From Anaeramoeba flamelloides (lineage: Eukaryota > Metamonada > Anaeramoebidae), in contig JANTQA010000015.1 in assembly GCA_027625915.1 (NCBI GenBank), positions 6,229,001-6,293,000 of the forward strand: a stretch of DNA of 64,000 bases, written 5' to 3'. Made by a program: the position numbers and the translations under genes. Every line of letters begins with the position of its first letter. Position 1 is the first letter of the stretch. This document shows, piece by piece, positions 1-9,938 of this stretch. The notes under the pieces are model-generated. The model was not told where the DNA came from and did not search any database. It saw nothing but the letters and a program-made list of their open reading frames with translations.

Positions 1-1
1 G

Positions 2-2761
2 AACCCTGATGGCACCTCAAAAATTATCACGGGCAAGATCGTCTTTGCCTTTTTGTCAGGGGAGGAGTGGCACTTCGAGGGTTCATATTCTGCAAGCCGT
101 CACCCATGGACACAGGATTGCAGGGTGGTCATAAATTTGGAATGTGGGGGTTCAGCAGAGTGGAAGCTAACTCCGGTATCGTACGGCCCACAGGAGGGGT
201 GGCTTACGAAATTGCTCTCAGAGTTTTCACCAACCTGTTTATTTTTGAATTCGGTGATCCCAGAGCTCTGGTATAGTGGGCTGATCCCAGGATCCTCTGA
301 TACCTATATTTACACAAGCCCAAGGCATGGGCCGAACAATGGCCTCTCTGGGTTTGATCTCGCATATTTCAAAAAAAACTGGATCTATCATACGCAATTG
401 GACACATATGATAAAATTGACCCACGCGCAATACAAAGCGGGGGGGAAGGAACAATTTCAAAGTTGATCGAGAGAGCAAGTTTTGAATTGGTTAATAACT
501 ATCCGACCCGAAACAAAGAAGAATTAAAAAAAACCAAATTTGTTTTATACACCTCACTGGGAAAGAATTGGGTTTTACCATTGCAAAATTTCACTATATA
601 CTTTATCTTGACAGTTTTAATTACGATAATTGGCGCCCTCTTGATTAAAAAATATCTGGTAAACCAATTGATGACTGATCTGGTGATTAAATTTACACTT
701 CAAAGAATTTTTCGTTCTTTTCTTTTCGGCTGGTTAACTTTCTTTTATGGGGCCATAGCATTACTAGCCATTGGATTGATTCAAATGCTTTCTTCAAAAA
801 TTTCATATTCCTTTTACCGCCTGTCCACAATTACTGGTTTAAATTTGATTGGGGTTTTTGTTACCTGTACAATTTTATTTTCCTTCTTGTTACATACACA
901 ATTAGATATGAAAAAATATTTTAAAAGAAATTTTCAATTCTTTGTTAGTAGCGAAAACAAGAAAGAAAAGAACAATCATGGTAATGATAATGAAAAAAAA
1001 CAACACGGCCAATTCAATGATCTAGATGATCTTTGGTTGGGTTTAACTTTTAATTTTTCCAATATTATCACTTCAGTTGTTATTGGAACAGTATTGTTAT
1101 CCTTGCAAATAACAATCGCTTATATGTGTTGGTTAATCATAGTTGGCAATTGCTTAAACGTTGTTTCCTATTTCTTAATAATTAGCCATTTAAATAATAA
1201 ATTAATATTCAAGCAAAGATGGTTAAATAGTGTTTTAATCTTTGCAAATATTTTTTTAATATTCTTTTCCTTCGTTTTCATTGGCGAACACTTTTGGGGG
1301 GTTGCCTTTTTTTCTTATGATCCAGTGATATCATTTGCTTTAGATATGGCTCTTGGTGATGTCATTGCACCGATTCTTTTTTATAGTATTTTATTTCTTG
1401 AAATTTGGTTTTTATTGATCCCAACTTTCTATATGATACCGCCATTACTTAGATTTGTAAATAGTAATTCAAAATTATTTATTAATAATAAGTATGGCTC
1501 TGCTGACCCATATAATATTAATGATGAAAAAGAATGTCGTCTGGGAATTGGGGGAGAGAAGAGGTCTATAGATGATTTGAATACAAAAGAATCTACAATG
1601 TTAAAAAATAACTCTGGCTCATTATTGGATAGTTTTCATTCAGATTTTTCATCAAATGACGAATTAATTTATAATGAAATCGAAATGAAGATTTCAAAAG
1701 AAAAAAAACAAAATATTTTGGAAAATGATCAATTAAATAATAATTGTGGAAATGGCAATCATGAGAATGAAAGTGAAGAAGACGAAGAAATTAATGAAAT
1801 CAAATTAAAGGCAAATAAGAAACAAGAAAATGGTGATGAAAATTCTCAAGAACACTTGGAAGAAAATGAAAATCAAAATGAAAATCAAAATGAAAATGAA
1901 AATGGAAACGAAAACGAAAACGAAAATGAAAATTTAATTCATCAAGATCAAAAAAACATTTGTAAACAATATTCGAATTCTAATATCCAGAAAGAAAAAA
2001 CTTTAAAAACACTTTGTTTAATATTTTTTATTACAAGTATAATTTCGCTATTTATTATTTGGTCAAACTTTAGATATCAAGAGGGTAAAGGGGGAAAGAT
2101 TTATTTATCTTTATGTTTTGAAGAAGGCGAAGAGCCGTATATAAGATTTCAGCCATCACATCAACAAGATTTAAAATTATATAAAGAAATAGTGGAACAA
2201 AATAAGACAAAATACAAATATACTGAAACAAATTGTGGTAACAAATTAGACAGATATTCGGGTAAATGTTTAAAAGTTAAAAAACAAAAGGGCAGTTTTA
2301 CATCAAATATTACAAATAATTATGGGGAAATTAATATCTCTTCTAATGATTTGAATGTAAATAATGTTCATCAAATTATTTTTTCAATATCACTCGATGG
2401 ATCCGAAAATATTAGAGGACAATACGATCTGTTGGTGTGCCCATCAGATGGTGAATTTGAAATTGAAGTACACGTTAAAGGCTTTGATATGTATGTAAAT
2501 AATTCAGATAAAGAATTCAAATATATATATCCATGTTTGCATCTCTCAGCAAGGAATGGTAATAATGGGATAACCAAAAATCAAACTTGGATATTCAATG
2601 TCCCTGAAGATAAGAACATCGATATAACTTATTATGTTATTTCAAATGTTGAAATCGATCTCTTGGAATTTTGGGAAATGATACCCCCATTATATTATCC
2701 TTATGAAAAATATGCGTTATTTTCACCAACAGTATTTTCAAAAAAATTTTCGAATTTATAA
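2..2761 (+). CDS. ERMP1-like M28 metallopeptidase, multipass membrane protein (5' end outside window)
   Basis: The frame is open from the left edge (base 2), so the start lies outside; the first visible ATG is not the true start. The N-terminal visible part carries M28 peptidase signatures: SGEEW with the paired Glu (catalytic base and zinc ligand), INLECGG (ERMP1 has INLEAAG here), and WIYHTQLDT, whose His is the last zinc ligand. It is followed by about seven hydrophobic membrane segments, then a hydrophilic linker with an acidic ENENQNEN-type repeat (coded around 1860-1940), one more membrane segment (about 2005-2060) and a C-terminal domain with many NxS/T sites. This order of peptidase, membrane bundle and C-terminal domain is that of endoplasmic reticulum metallopeptidase 1, which is about 900 residues in animals. 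Here about 900 residues are visible after the catalytic motif, so the whole is longer. The first 500 bases are clearly richer in G+C than the rest of the frame. A role in ER proteolysis is inferred from the family. Confidence 0.82.
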   Translation, partial: NPDGTSKIITGKIVFAFLSGEEWHFEGSYSASRHPWTQDCRVVINLECGGSAEWKLTPVSYGPQEGWLTKLLSEFSPTCLFLNSVIPELWYSGLIPGSSDTYIYTSPRHGPNNGLSGFDLAYFKKNWIYHTQLDTYDKIDPRAIQSGGEGTISKLIERASFELVNNYPTRNKEELKKTKFVLYTSLGKNWVLPLQNFTIYFILTVLITIIGALLIKKYLVNQLMTDLVIKFTLQRIFRSFLFGWLTFFYGAIALLAIGLIQMLSSKISYSFYRLSTITGLNLIGVFVTCTILFSFLLHTQLDMKKYFKRNFQFFVSSENKKEKNNHGNDNEKKQHGQFNDLDDLWLGLTFNFSNIITSVVIGTVLLSLQITIAYMCWLIIVGNCLNVVSYFLIISHLNNKLIFKQRWLNSVLIFANIFLIFFSFVFIGEHFWGVAFFSYDPVISFALDMALGDVIAPILFYSILFLEIWFLLIPTFYMIPPLLRFVNSNSKLFINNKYGSADPYNINDEKECRLGIGGEKRSIDDLNTKESTMLKNNSGSLLDSFHSDFSSNDELIYNEIEMKISKEKKQNILENDQLNNNCGNGNHENESEEDEEINEIKLKANKKQENGDENSQEHLEENENQNENQNENENGNENENENENLIHQDQKNICKQYSNSNIQKEKTLKTLCLIFFITSIISLFIIWSNFRYQEGKGGKIYLSLCFEEGEEPYIRFQPSHQQDLKLYKEIVEQNKTKYKYTETNCGNKLDRYSGKCLKVKKQKGSFTSNITNNYGEINISSNDLNVNNVHQIIFSISLDGSENIRGQYDLLVCPSDGEFEIEVHVKGFDMYVNNSDKEFKYIYPCLHLSARNGNNGITKNQTWIFNVPEDKNIDITYYVISNVEIDLLEFWEMIPPLYYPYEKYALFSPTVFSKKFSNL

Positions 2762-2929
2762 ATTATTTCATTTGTTAATATTTCAATTCTGGTCAAAGAA
2801 GGGGTTTTCTTGGTATTTGGATAGATAAACAAACTCATTTAAATATTAATCTTGAAAAGATTGAAATCAATTTCAAAACATTAATCAATATCTTTAACAA
2901 ATAATTCATCAAATGAATTAAAAATTCAA

Positions 2930-3900
2930 TTTTTAAAGTTATTTTACATAGTAAATCAATACATGGATTAGAAATATTTGATTTTGACACAAAGAGATTT
3001 CATTTAATAGATGTATGAATAAGTAAAAAAAATCATTACAAAATTTTTATTAATAAATTCAAAACTCCCCTAGATTTATTTCAAAAATGAAGCTAAAATT
3101 GACTTTGCTAGAATAACGGTATATAACGGAAGTCAATTTAAACCAATTCAAAAATTAAAAATTCTATATTTTAATGAAATATTATTTTTTCAAAAAATAG
3201 ACCTTTTTTTTCCCAATAATAGAAATTTCTTTTTTTTAGTTGTTCTATTTGTAAGTTGGCAAATATCAAATTAAGTGAAAAAATAAATACTGATTAAATC
3301 ACAAACTATCATATTTATATCAAAATATGTTCATCAAAATATTTCTAAAAAATGAAAAAAAACAAAAATTGTAATTTTTTGAAGAAAACAATGTACAGTC
3401 AATTTCAATATAAAAATGGATAATATGATGAGGACACAAATGATTTTTAAAACAATAAAACACATAAGTTTTCCCTTTCTATTAGGATTTATGTCAATAT
3501 TAATGAAGTTATGAAACAAATTTTTTGGATCAAAAAGAAAAAAACAATCGCCAATTTTCACACTTAAAAAAATATCAGATAAAAATGAAGATGAAAAACT
3601 TTTGTATGTCTTTTATTTGTGTAATGTAATACTAACAACCAACTTGGATTATTATGAAGAATCAATAAATTATGATTAATGATTTTGTATATTTAAATCA
3701 TTTTATTAGGATCGAATTTAATAAGTTATTTTAACTTAAATTTCGCTGCTTATTTGGAAATTTTTTAGTTAATAATCTTAAATTCAGATAAAAAAACGAG
3801 AAAGCATTAACTGGAAATCAAAATAAAAATAAATAAATAAATAAATAAAAGAATTAGAAATTGGTCTCGATAAATACTGAACGAAACAACATGAGAAACT
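2930..3900 (+). mobile_element. Degenerate non-LTR (LINE) sequence, upstream part
   Basis: This stretch shares several collinear blocks with 15070-15400, for example the block encoding a peptide like IDVWISK, the block reading caaaatttttattaataaa, and the block aatcttaaattcaga. In both places it lies some hundreds of bases before a C-terminal LINE motif (4495 and 15655). The frame is broken many times and nothing is intact. I infer a dead copy of the same LINE; the family was not determined. Confidence 0.45.
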
Positions 3901-3923
3901 GCCATAGTTGAAAATGTCTTTAA

Positions 3924-4190
3924 GCTTTCCAGAATTCAAAAAAATTAAGGAAAATCAAATATTTCACACAATTCTTTTGAATTCTATAAAATCTCGGCAC
4001 TTTATGACACTCTAAGGCAATCGAAGACACCTCTCAACAATATTTAAAAACACTTTTTATTCAAAATAATATTAATAAACAATCGTGATGACAAGTGTCT
4101 TCAAGTGCCGTAGAGTGCCCAGATTTTCCAAAATTCAAAAAAATAGAGTAAAATCAAAGAGTTAACTCAATTCTTTTAAATTCTGGAAAA
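3924..4190. repeat. Hairpin element, compound inverted repeat
   Basis: Two short palindromes of the AATTCAAAAGAATTGAG type (about 3924-3994 and 4133-4190) bracket a wider imperfect inverted repeat. The arm with cggcac...gacactct...gaagacac near 3995-4035 is answered by gtgtcttcaagtgcc...agagtgccc near 4095-4130. The whole could fold into a long hairpin. Related single palindromes occur at 15442, 33301 and 57664. Confidence 0.6.
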
Positions 4191-4489
4191 CCTAACGGTG
4201 CTTTTTTTTTAATTAGAGAAATAAATAAAAAATGTTTGAAATTTACTTTTTATTTCTCAAATTAAAAAAAAGTCAACATGGTTTTCCAGCGTTTAAAAAT
4301 ATTGGGAAGAACCAAAACTTGTTATCGGTTCTTTTATATTCTTAAAAAAAAAAAAAAACAACGAAAGATATTTCAAACGGAATGATTCTTCGATTTTAAA
4401 ATTTAGAAAATTTACGAATTATCTAAATAAATATTCTTATGTCATGATCAAGGATATCTCAAAATTGTACAAATTATGAAAAAAAATAA

Positions 4490-4695
4490 AAAATTTGGAT
4501 ATCATTGAAGATTTAGATAATTTTTCATGGAATTGGACAAACATGGAAATAATAACAAAATATAAATTCAGAATTAAAAAAAATCAATATATCCTATCTA
4601 TTAACTATTATTGTTATTTTGACATTATTAGAAAAAAAATATTTATCATTTTTATTGTCTTAGTGGGTAATAAATTTATTTTTGAGTCTTTAATA
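4490..4695 (+). mobile_element. LINE C-terminal fragment
   Basis: The plus strand encodes DIIEDLDNFSWNWTNMEI, which matches DIIEDLDHFLWNCPAYEN at 15655. The latter has the His/Cys pattern found at the C-terminus of many non-LTR reverse transcriptase proteins. This copy has lost the His and Cys. It is cut on the right by the MITE that starts at 4696. Confidence 0.6.
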
Positions 4696-5264
4696 TGTCC
4701 CTACGAACCAAAAAACACTAAAAATTAAAAACCGATCAAATACCTTCCATTAATACAAATAAAAAAACTAAATGAAAAAATTAAAATAAATAAAGTTTCA
4801 ATTTAACTATTTCTTGAAATCATTTTTTGCCAAAATCATTAAATTCAAACTTGAAATTATGTATATTTTTAGATTCACTATCTTGTTTTAACTCATTTAC
4901 AAAAACAAATTCTAAATTATGGGAATTTTCTTTTCACAAAAGGGACTAATTTGGTCTTCAAATGTTTTTTTTAGTTTTAAATGGTAAAATTAAAAAAAAG
5001 TTAAACTAAAAGGATAAACTCTCTGAAAAAGTATTCTAATTTAATATATTAACTTATTCTTTGGTTTCAAACTTTTCTCAACCCCAATTTTTCAAAAAAA
5101 AATAAAAAAGTTTACAGTAATTTCAAAAAATAATTTTGATATTCAAAAGCTGAGAGTGTTTTTATTCTAAAAAAATTTATACCAGGGTTAATTGAATTAA
5201 GTTATGAACTTCATTTCGAAAAATATCAATCAGAAAAAAATAGTGCTTAATTTTATTAAGGACA
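4696..5264 (+). mobile_element. MITE family R1, copy 1 (TA target)
   Basis: The element begins TGTCCCTA and ends TAAGGACA, giving an 8-base terminal inverted repeat with one mismatch, and is flanked by TA on both sides. The same sequence occurs in reverse at 20304-20881 and 26928-27499. At 569 bases with no coding potential it is a non-autonomous element. TA duplication suggests mobilisation by a Tc1/mariner-type transposase. Confidence 0.8.
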
Positions 5265-5494
5265 TATATATATAAAATGTTTAAAAAATAAAAGATTTAA
5301 CTCTTATTTACTGTGGTTCTTTTCATAAAGAAAACTGACTATGATTGAAATATTTTGGTTTCTAAGTTTAAAGATACAGTGACACTCAAAAAATCTTTTT
5401 TCATCAAGTTTCTGAGAATTAAAATTTAAAAATGGTAAAATTTAAAGTCTGTTTAAAGTAGTGAGGAATTTTCAAAACTTTTATCAACTTTACT

Positions 5495-5612
5495 ATTTTA
5501 ATAAAGTAAAAACTTTTTCAGAATTAAAACTTTTTGAAAGTTTTCGATGTTAAAAAAGTGAAAAATGTTCTGGAATTAAAACTTTTTAAATTTTTCTGTT
5601 TTAATAAAGTGA
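5495..5612. repeat. Short imperfect tandem repeat
   Basis: Two and a half copies of a roughly 52-base unit built on ttaataaagt, gaattaaaacttttt and an AT-rich tail. Related sequence appears once at 51130-51195. Confidence 0.5.
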
Positions 5613-6283
5613 AGAATCAATCTTTAAATACGATGTAGAGGCTGGTGGTGTGAAGAAAAGTACTCTTTTAAAAAAATTTTCACATTTTCTTTAAGACACA
5701 AAACTTTTCAAAAATTTTAATTCTGAAAAAATCATAAAAAAAAAGTATTCACTTTTTTAAAATGATTATACTGGCTTCTTTAATAATATTTCCTAAAAAA
5801 AAAAATTCATAATGACTTTTTAAATAATCTTATTCCGATTAGAACAAAATATTGTAACTCTTAAACATCAATAGTCACTTCAAACGATAATATTTATAAA
5901 TTATTTAAAGTAAAATTTGAATTCTAATCAAAACTTGAAAACAGTTTAACTGAAAGTAGTAGTTCCATATTCAAAAAATATACAGTGTTGTTTCAAATTT
6001 TAAATTAAATTAAAAACTTCTAAATGTTACTAAACACATCTATTCTGATCCTTACAACTACTTGTCATAATATTTTTTTAAAAAATGTTACATGAGGTTA
6101 ATTTTAATATGGTGTATAATATAGGTGTAGAATCATTTTAAATATCATATGATATAATAATTTGTAATGCTTCTTTTATCAGATTGAACGTTCCTCTTAA
6201 GCGAATCCTTATTTTGTTGTTTTTTTTTTCTTTTTTTTTTTTTTCGTATATTTTATGTTTTTCAAAAAGCTGTATATATATAT

Positions 6284-6797
6284 AAACTAAATTTCATAAT
6301 AAATGGCCCATCTTACATTCGAATAATGAATTGCTTTTGTATCGTTTTGAAGTTTTTCCCCTCACAATGAAATGTTTACAAATAAATCATTTTTTCTCTT
6401 TTTTATTTTTTCAAAAGTGTTTTGTTAAAATGGAAAATGAAAATGAAAAATTTGAAGGAAGTAACATATGAATTAATGAAAAATTTGGTTTCAAATATGA
6501 AAAAAAGATTATATTTAGTTATTAAAATGGAAGTAAAATCGATAAATGGGTTTTTTTACTTTTTTAAATTGTCTATTTTTTATGTAATGCTTCTTTCAAA
6601 ATAATAGGCCCAATTTTTTTTAACAGTTTTTATTTTTACTTTTCTTTCTTTTATTTTTAGACAAAAAATAAATATCTCTTGAGTATAGTATTGAATATTA
6701 AAATCTAAATTTTTATATTATAATAGATAACTTCAATTATTAAAAATATTTTTCTTTAAAATTTGATTTTTAATGGGCCAATTATTATGAAAGATAG

Positions 6798-6803
<6 letters not shown>
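6284..6803 (+). mobile_element. MITE family R6, copy 1
   Basis: The left end reads AAACTAAATTTCATAATAAA followed by tggccca. The right end is its imperfect reverse complement, gggccaattattatgaaagatagttt. Both ends abut TA-rich sequence. A reverse copy lies at 26817-27907 and a short one at 13943-14157. No protein is encoded. Confidence 0.72.
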
Positions 6804-6833
<30 letters not shown>

Positions 6834-6904
6834 AGGTATGACGATTTTTTTGATGTAATGAAACGCGTTTGCGCACGCGTGAGCGACGCGTAAAAATCGT
6901 TTCT

Positions 6905-6940
<36 letters not shown>
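6800..6940. repeat. Two TA microsatellites around a CpG-rich insert
   Basis: Two runs of about 14 TA units (about 6801-6830 and 6908-6937) bracket 75 bases that contain three ACGCGT sites and several more CG dinucleotides (6865-6891). The insert composition is far from that of its surroundings. Confidence 0.8.
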
Positions 6941-8482
6941 ATATTTTTCGGAAGGGTACAACGAAAAAAAAACACGAATTCAGGGGTTAAAAAGACATAT
7001 ACATATGATTAAAGGTTTTTTTCAAAAAAAAAACGTTTTTAATTTACATCTTTATTTATCTTACACATCTCAAAAATATTTAATAATCGAAACTATAAAA
7101 AATCAATAAATAAAAGATAAAAATAACTAAAATAATAGTTAGAATGTTTTATTATATATAATTAATTTAGTTTGTTATCAAAAAAGTAATTATCAAAAAA
7201 TTTTGAATAAAAATTGATTTTGATGTAATGAAAGACTTGTTAAAAATAAAATTTTATGATCGATCACAAAAAAATTTAGAAGTTTATACAAAAAAAAATT
7301 ATTAATTAAATACTAATGATTGTAAATCGTTTATGTCAGATACTTTAATTTAACCATTCTCCACTTGTGAAAGGTAGTTTCTAATTATTATTTTTTGGTT
7401 AATCAATTACCACTTGTTATTTTTAAGTAAATATGCATTATAATAGAATAGGTAAATTTAATAAAGTAATAATATTATAATTCTTAAAATTAAAAAAATA
7501 AGTGAAAGGGATTATTACTTAGGTTGACACAGATTTAGAATTTGTTCCCACAGTTAAACAATAAAATATTTTTTTAAAATGTTGAAAGTGAAAATTTTGG
7601 ATAAAAAACCAATAAAAGAAATTATAGAGAATTTTGACAAAAGTTAAATAATAAAAAATGAAATTATTTTTTAACATAACTTAATAATTACTCAAAAGGA
7701 AATAAAAGTTAAGGAATAATACATGTGACATGGATTTATTAAAAAAAAATTAGATGTAAAAATGCTTTTAAATTATCAAAAAAAAAATAATTAAGTAAAC
7801 TAATTTTCTTGTACAAAACTTGAAGCAGAGTTGATATAATTAAAATAATTACTGATCACATTTTACAAATTTAGTAATTTTGAAAAAAAAATTTTTTATG
7901 ATAATAATTTACAACAATTTTTTTTGTGATCAATAAAAAATTATATTAGGCGATGTAATAATATTACTAAAAAATTTGGTGAGCTGATCTAATTTTCAAA
8001 AGGTAAAAAAGTGAAATTTTGAACACTTTTCCACCCCAAATAGTAAATTTTAATAAAAAATAAATTCTTTTTCGCAGAGTTTAAAGAGTTTATAATTTTC
8101 AAGAGTTTCATACGAAAGACCTAATTTGTTTTATTTTGGCATTTCTAAAATAGAAAATCAAAATATTTTCAGAGTTTAAAATACCCCCTCCCACCACAAC
8201 CACTTAAATGTTTAATCACAAATTTCACATAGATTAACAATACTTTTAAGGCAATTACCCCCTACCTGTTTTTTAAAGTTTTTTTTGCTCCCTTTTTTAG
8301 TTTTTTCGTTTTCGTTTTTTCACATCCCAGAAACGAAAAGTGTGATTTCAAAAGAATTCGAGAACTTTTTCAAAAACCAAAGAACGAAAACAACGGATGA
8401 AACGAAAAAAGCATGTAAAAAAGTTGAAAAAACGCGATTTTTTAAATCTTTCTCTTTTTTCAAACGAAAACCCGTATGACCT

Positions 8483-8485
<3 letters not shown>

Positions 8486-8516
<31 letters not shown>
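8486..8516. repeat. TA microsatellite
   Basis: A run of about 15 TA units follows the sequence gtatgacctgtga. The first TA tract at 6801-6830 is followed by the near reverse complement, cacaggtatgac. Confidence 0.85.
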
Positions 8517-8519
<3 letters not shown>

Positions 8520-8634
8520 AATATATGTGGTGTTCTAGAGTGTTATTTATTACATTATTTTTTTATATTCTTAAAATAAAATTATTGAATATCTAAACTT
8601 GTTTTCAGTAAACAGTCCTAGTGTAATTGAAGAT

Positions 8635-9000
8635 ATAAAATTTGTTTCAGTCAAAGGTCCAACATTTTTTTCAAATATCAAATATTTTTTATAATTAATC
8701 TTTGAAGAACAAATCAGAATTAAGTAGAATAATACCCATCAAAGAATATCTAATATCCGTCATGAAATAAAACTAACCAATAAATATATTTTCTTAAGAA
8801 TCGAAAAACCCAAAATTATTTGGGTTCCCCATTGATAAAAACAACAAAGTTCATTTTGAACTTCAATTGAAGATCAAATAAAATTCCAATAGAAAACAAT
8901 AGGATTTCTTAACAAACATTTTTGCTGTTTCAAGAACATTTTAATAACACATTTTTACTTTGTGACCCTGGATCTTGCAATAAAAATTAGAATTTTGAAA
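8635..9000 (-). mobile_element. Repeat family R4, partial reverse copy
   Basis: The stretch aligns by eye with the reverse complement of about 60120-60500, for example tgaagaacaaatcagaatt and gaagatcaaataaaattcca. It starts near the terminal motif cagtcaaagg (8650). No coding capacity. Confidence 0.6.
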
Positions 9001-9938
9001 TCAATTATTTGTCAAAAAAAAAATCGAAACAAAGAAAAATGCAATACCTTTGAAAAAATAATGATGTATCAAAAAAAAATTATAAAAAAAAAAAGAAGTT
9101 AAAAGCATAAACAAGAAAAAATGTTTGAGAATTTTTCTTCTAAAAGGGAATGGGTATTTGGTAATCTTGTAAGACTAATTATTGAATACACTTTTTCACA
9201 CTCTTTAATTTAACTTTAATATACAGATGGAAAATAATCAAAAAGAAGATTCAAAGAGAGGCAAGATATTTTATTAATCTATTTTTACTATTGAATAATC
9301 TATAAATGGTATTAAAAAAAAGTAATTGGTAGCTAAAATTTCATCGTAAATTAAACAAATTTAAAAAATATTCAATTTTGAATTTTTCATATCATCTATA
9401 ATAAAAAAGCACTTGAAAAAAGCAAAAAGCTATCTTTATTTGGATAAATTTAAGAAAAAAAGCCAAATATTTTTCTTGATAGAGTGATCTTTATAGAATC
9501 CAGAAAGAGAAACATATTTCTCATTTTCGAAACAATGAGTCAAATTGGATGAGTTATTTTCTGTTCAAGTGTGAGGATCTTTAATGAAAAAAATAAGTAA
9601 AAAAATAAAAAAAATTAAATAGAAAAAAACCAATAATACTCTAAATCAGCAGAATATTATTTTAAGAAAAATTTTTTTACAAGTAATCACCAATATAAAT
9701 ATTCCTCGAAAATTTGGTTATTTTTTATCATTTTTAGGTATTCACTTTCAAAAAATAACATTTATCAAACTTTTCACCCTTTAAAAGTCTTGTAAAGATT
9801 GTAAAAGGATCTGGGAAGTCTTGAAAGGTTTGAAAATTATTTCTCAGGTTTTAAAAACTCAAAGCTTTTTAAAATGTATAAGATTTTTTGTCATAAATTC
9901 TCTGAGCAAAAAAATCATTTTTTATCATTTATTTGCTT

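Larger units (their letters stand above)
2762..9938. other. Intergenic, repeat-rich
   Basis: No intact gene is supported here. The stretch holds LINE remnants (2930-3900 and 4490-4690), hairpin sequences (3924-4190), a TA-flanked MITE (4696-5264), a short tandem repeat (5495-5612), a second MITE (6284-6803), two TA microsatellites around a CpG-rich insert (6800-6940), a third TA microsatellite (8486-8516) and a reverse copy of another repeat (8635-9000). The rest is AT-rich sequence in which I see nothing. Confidence 0.7.
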
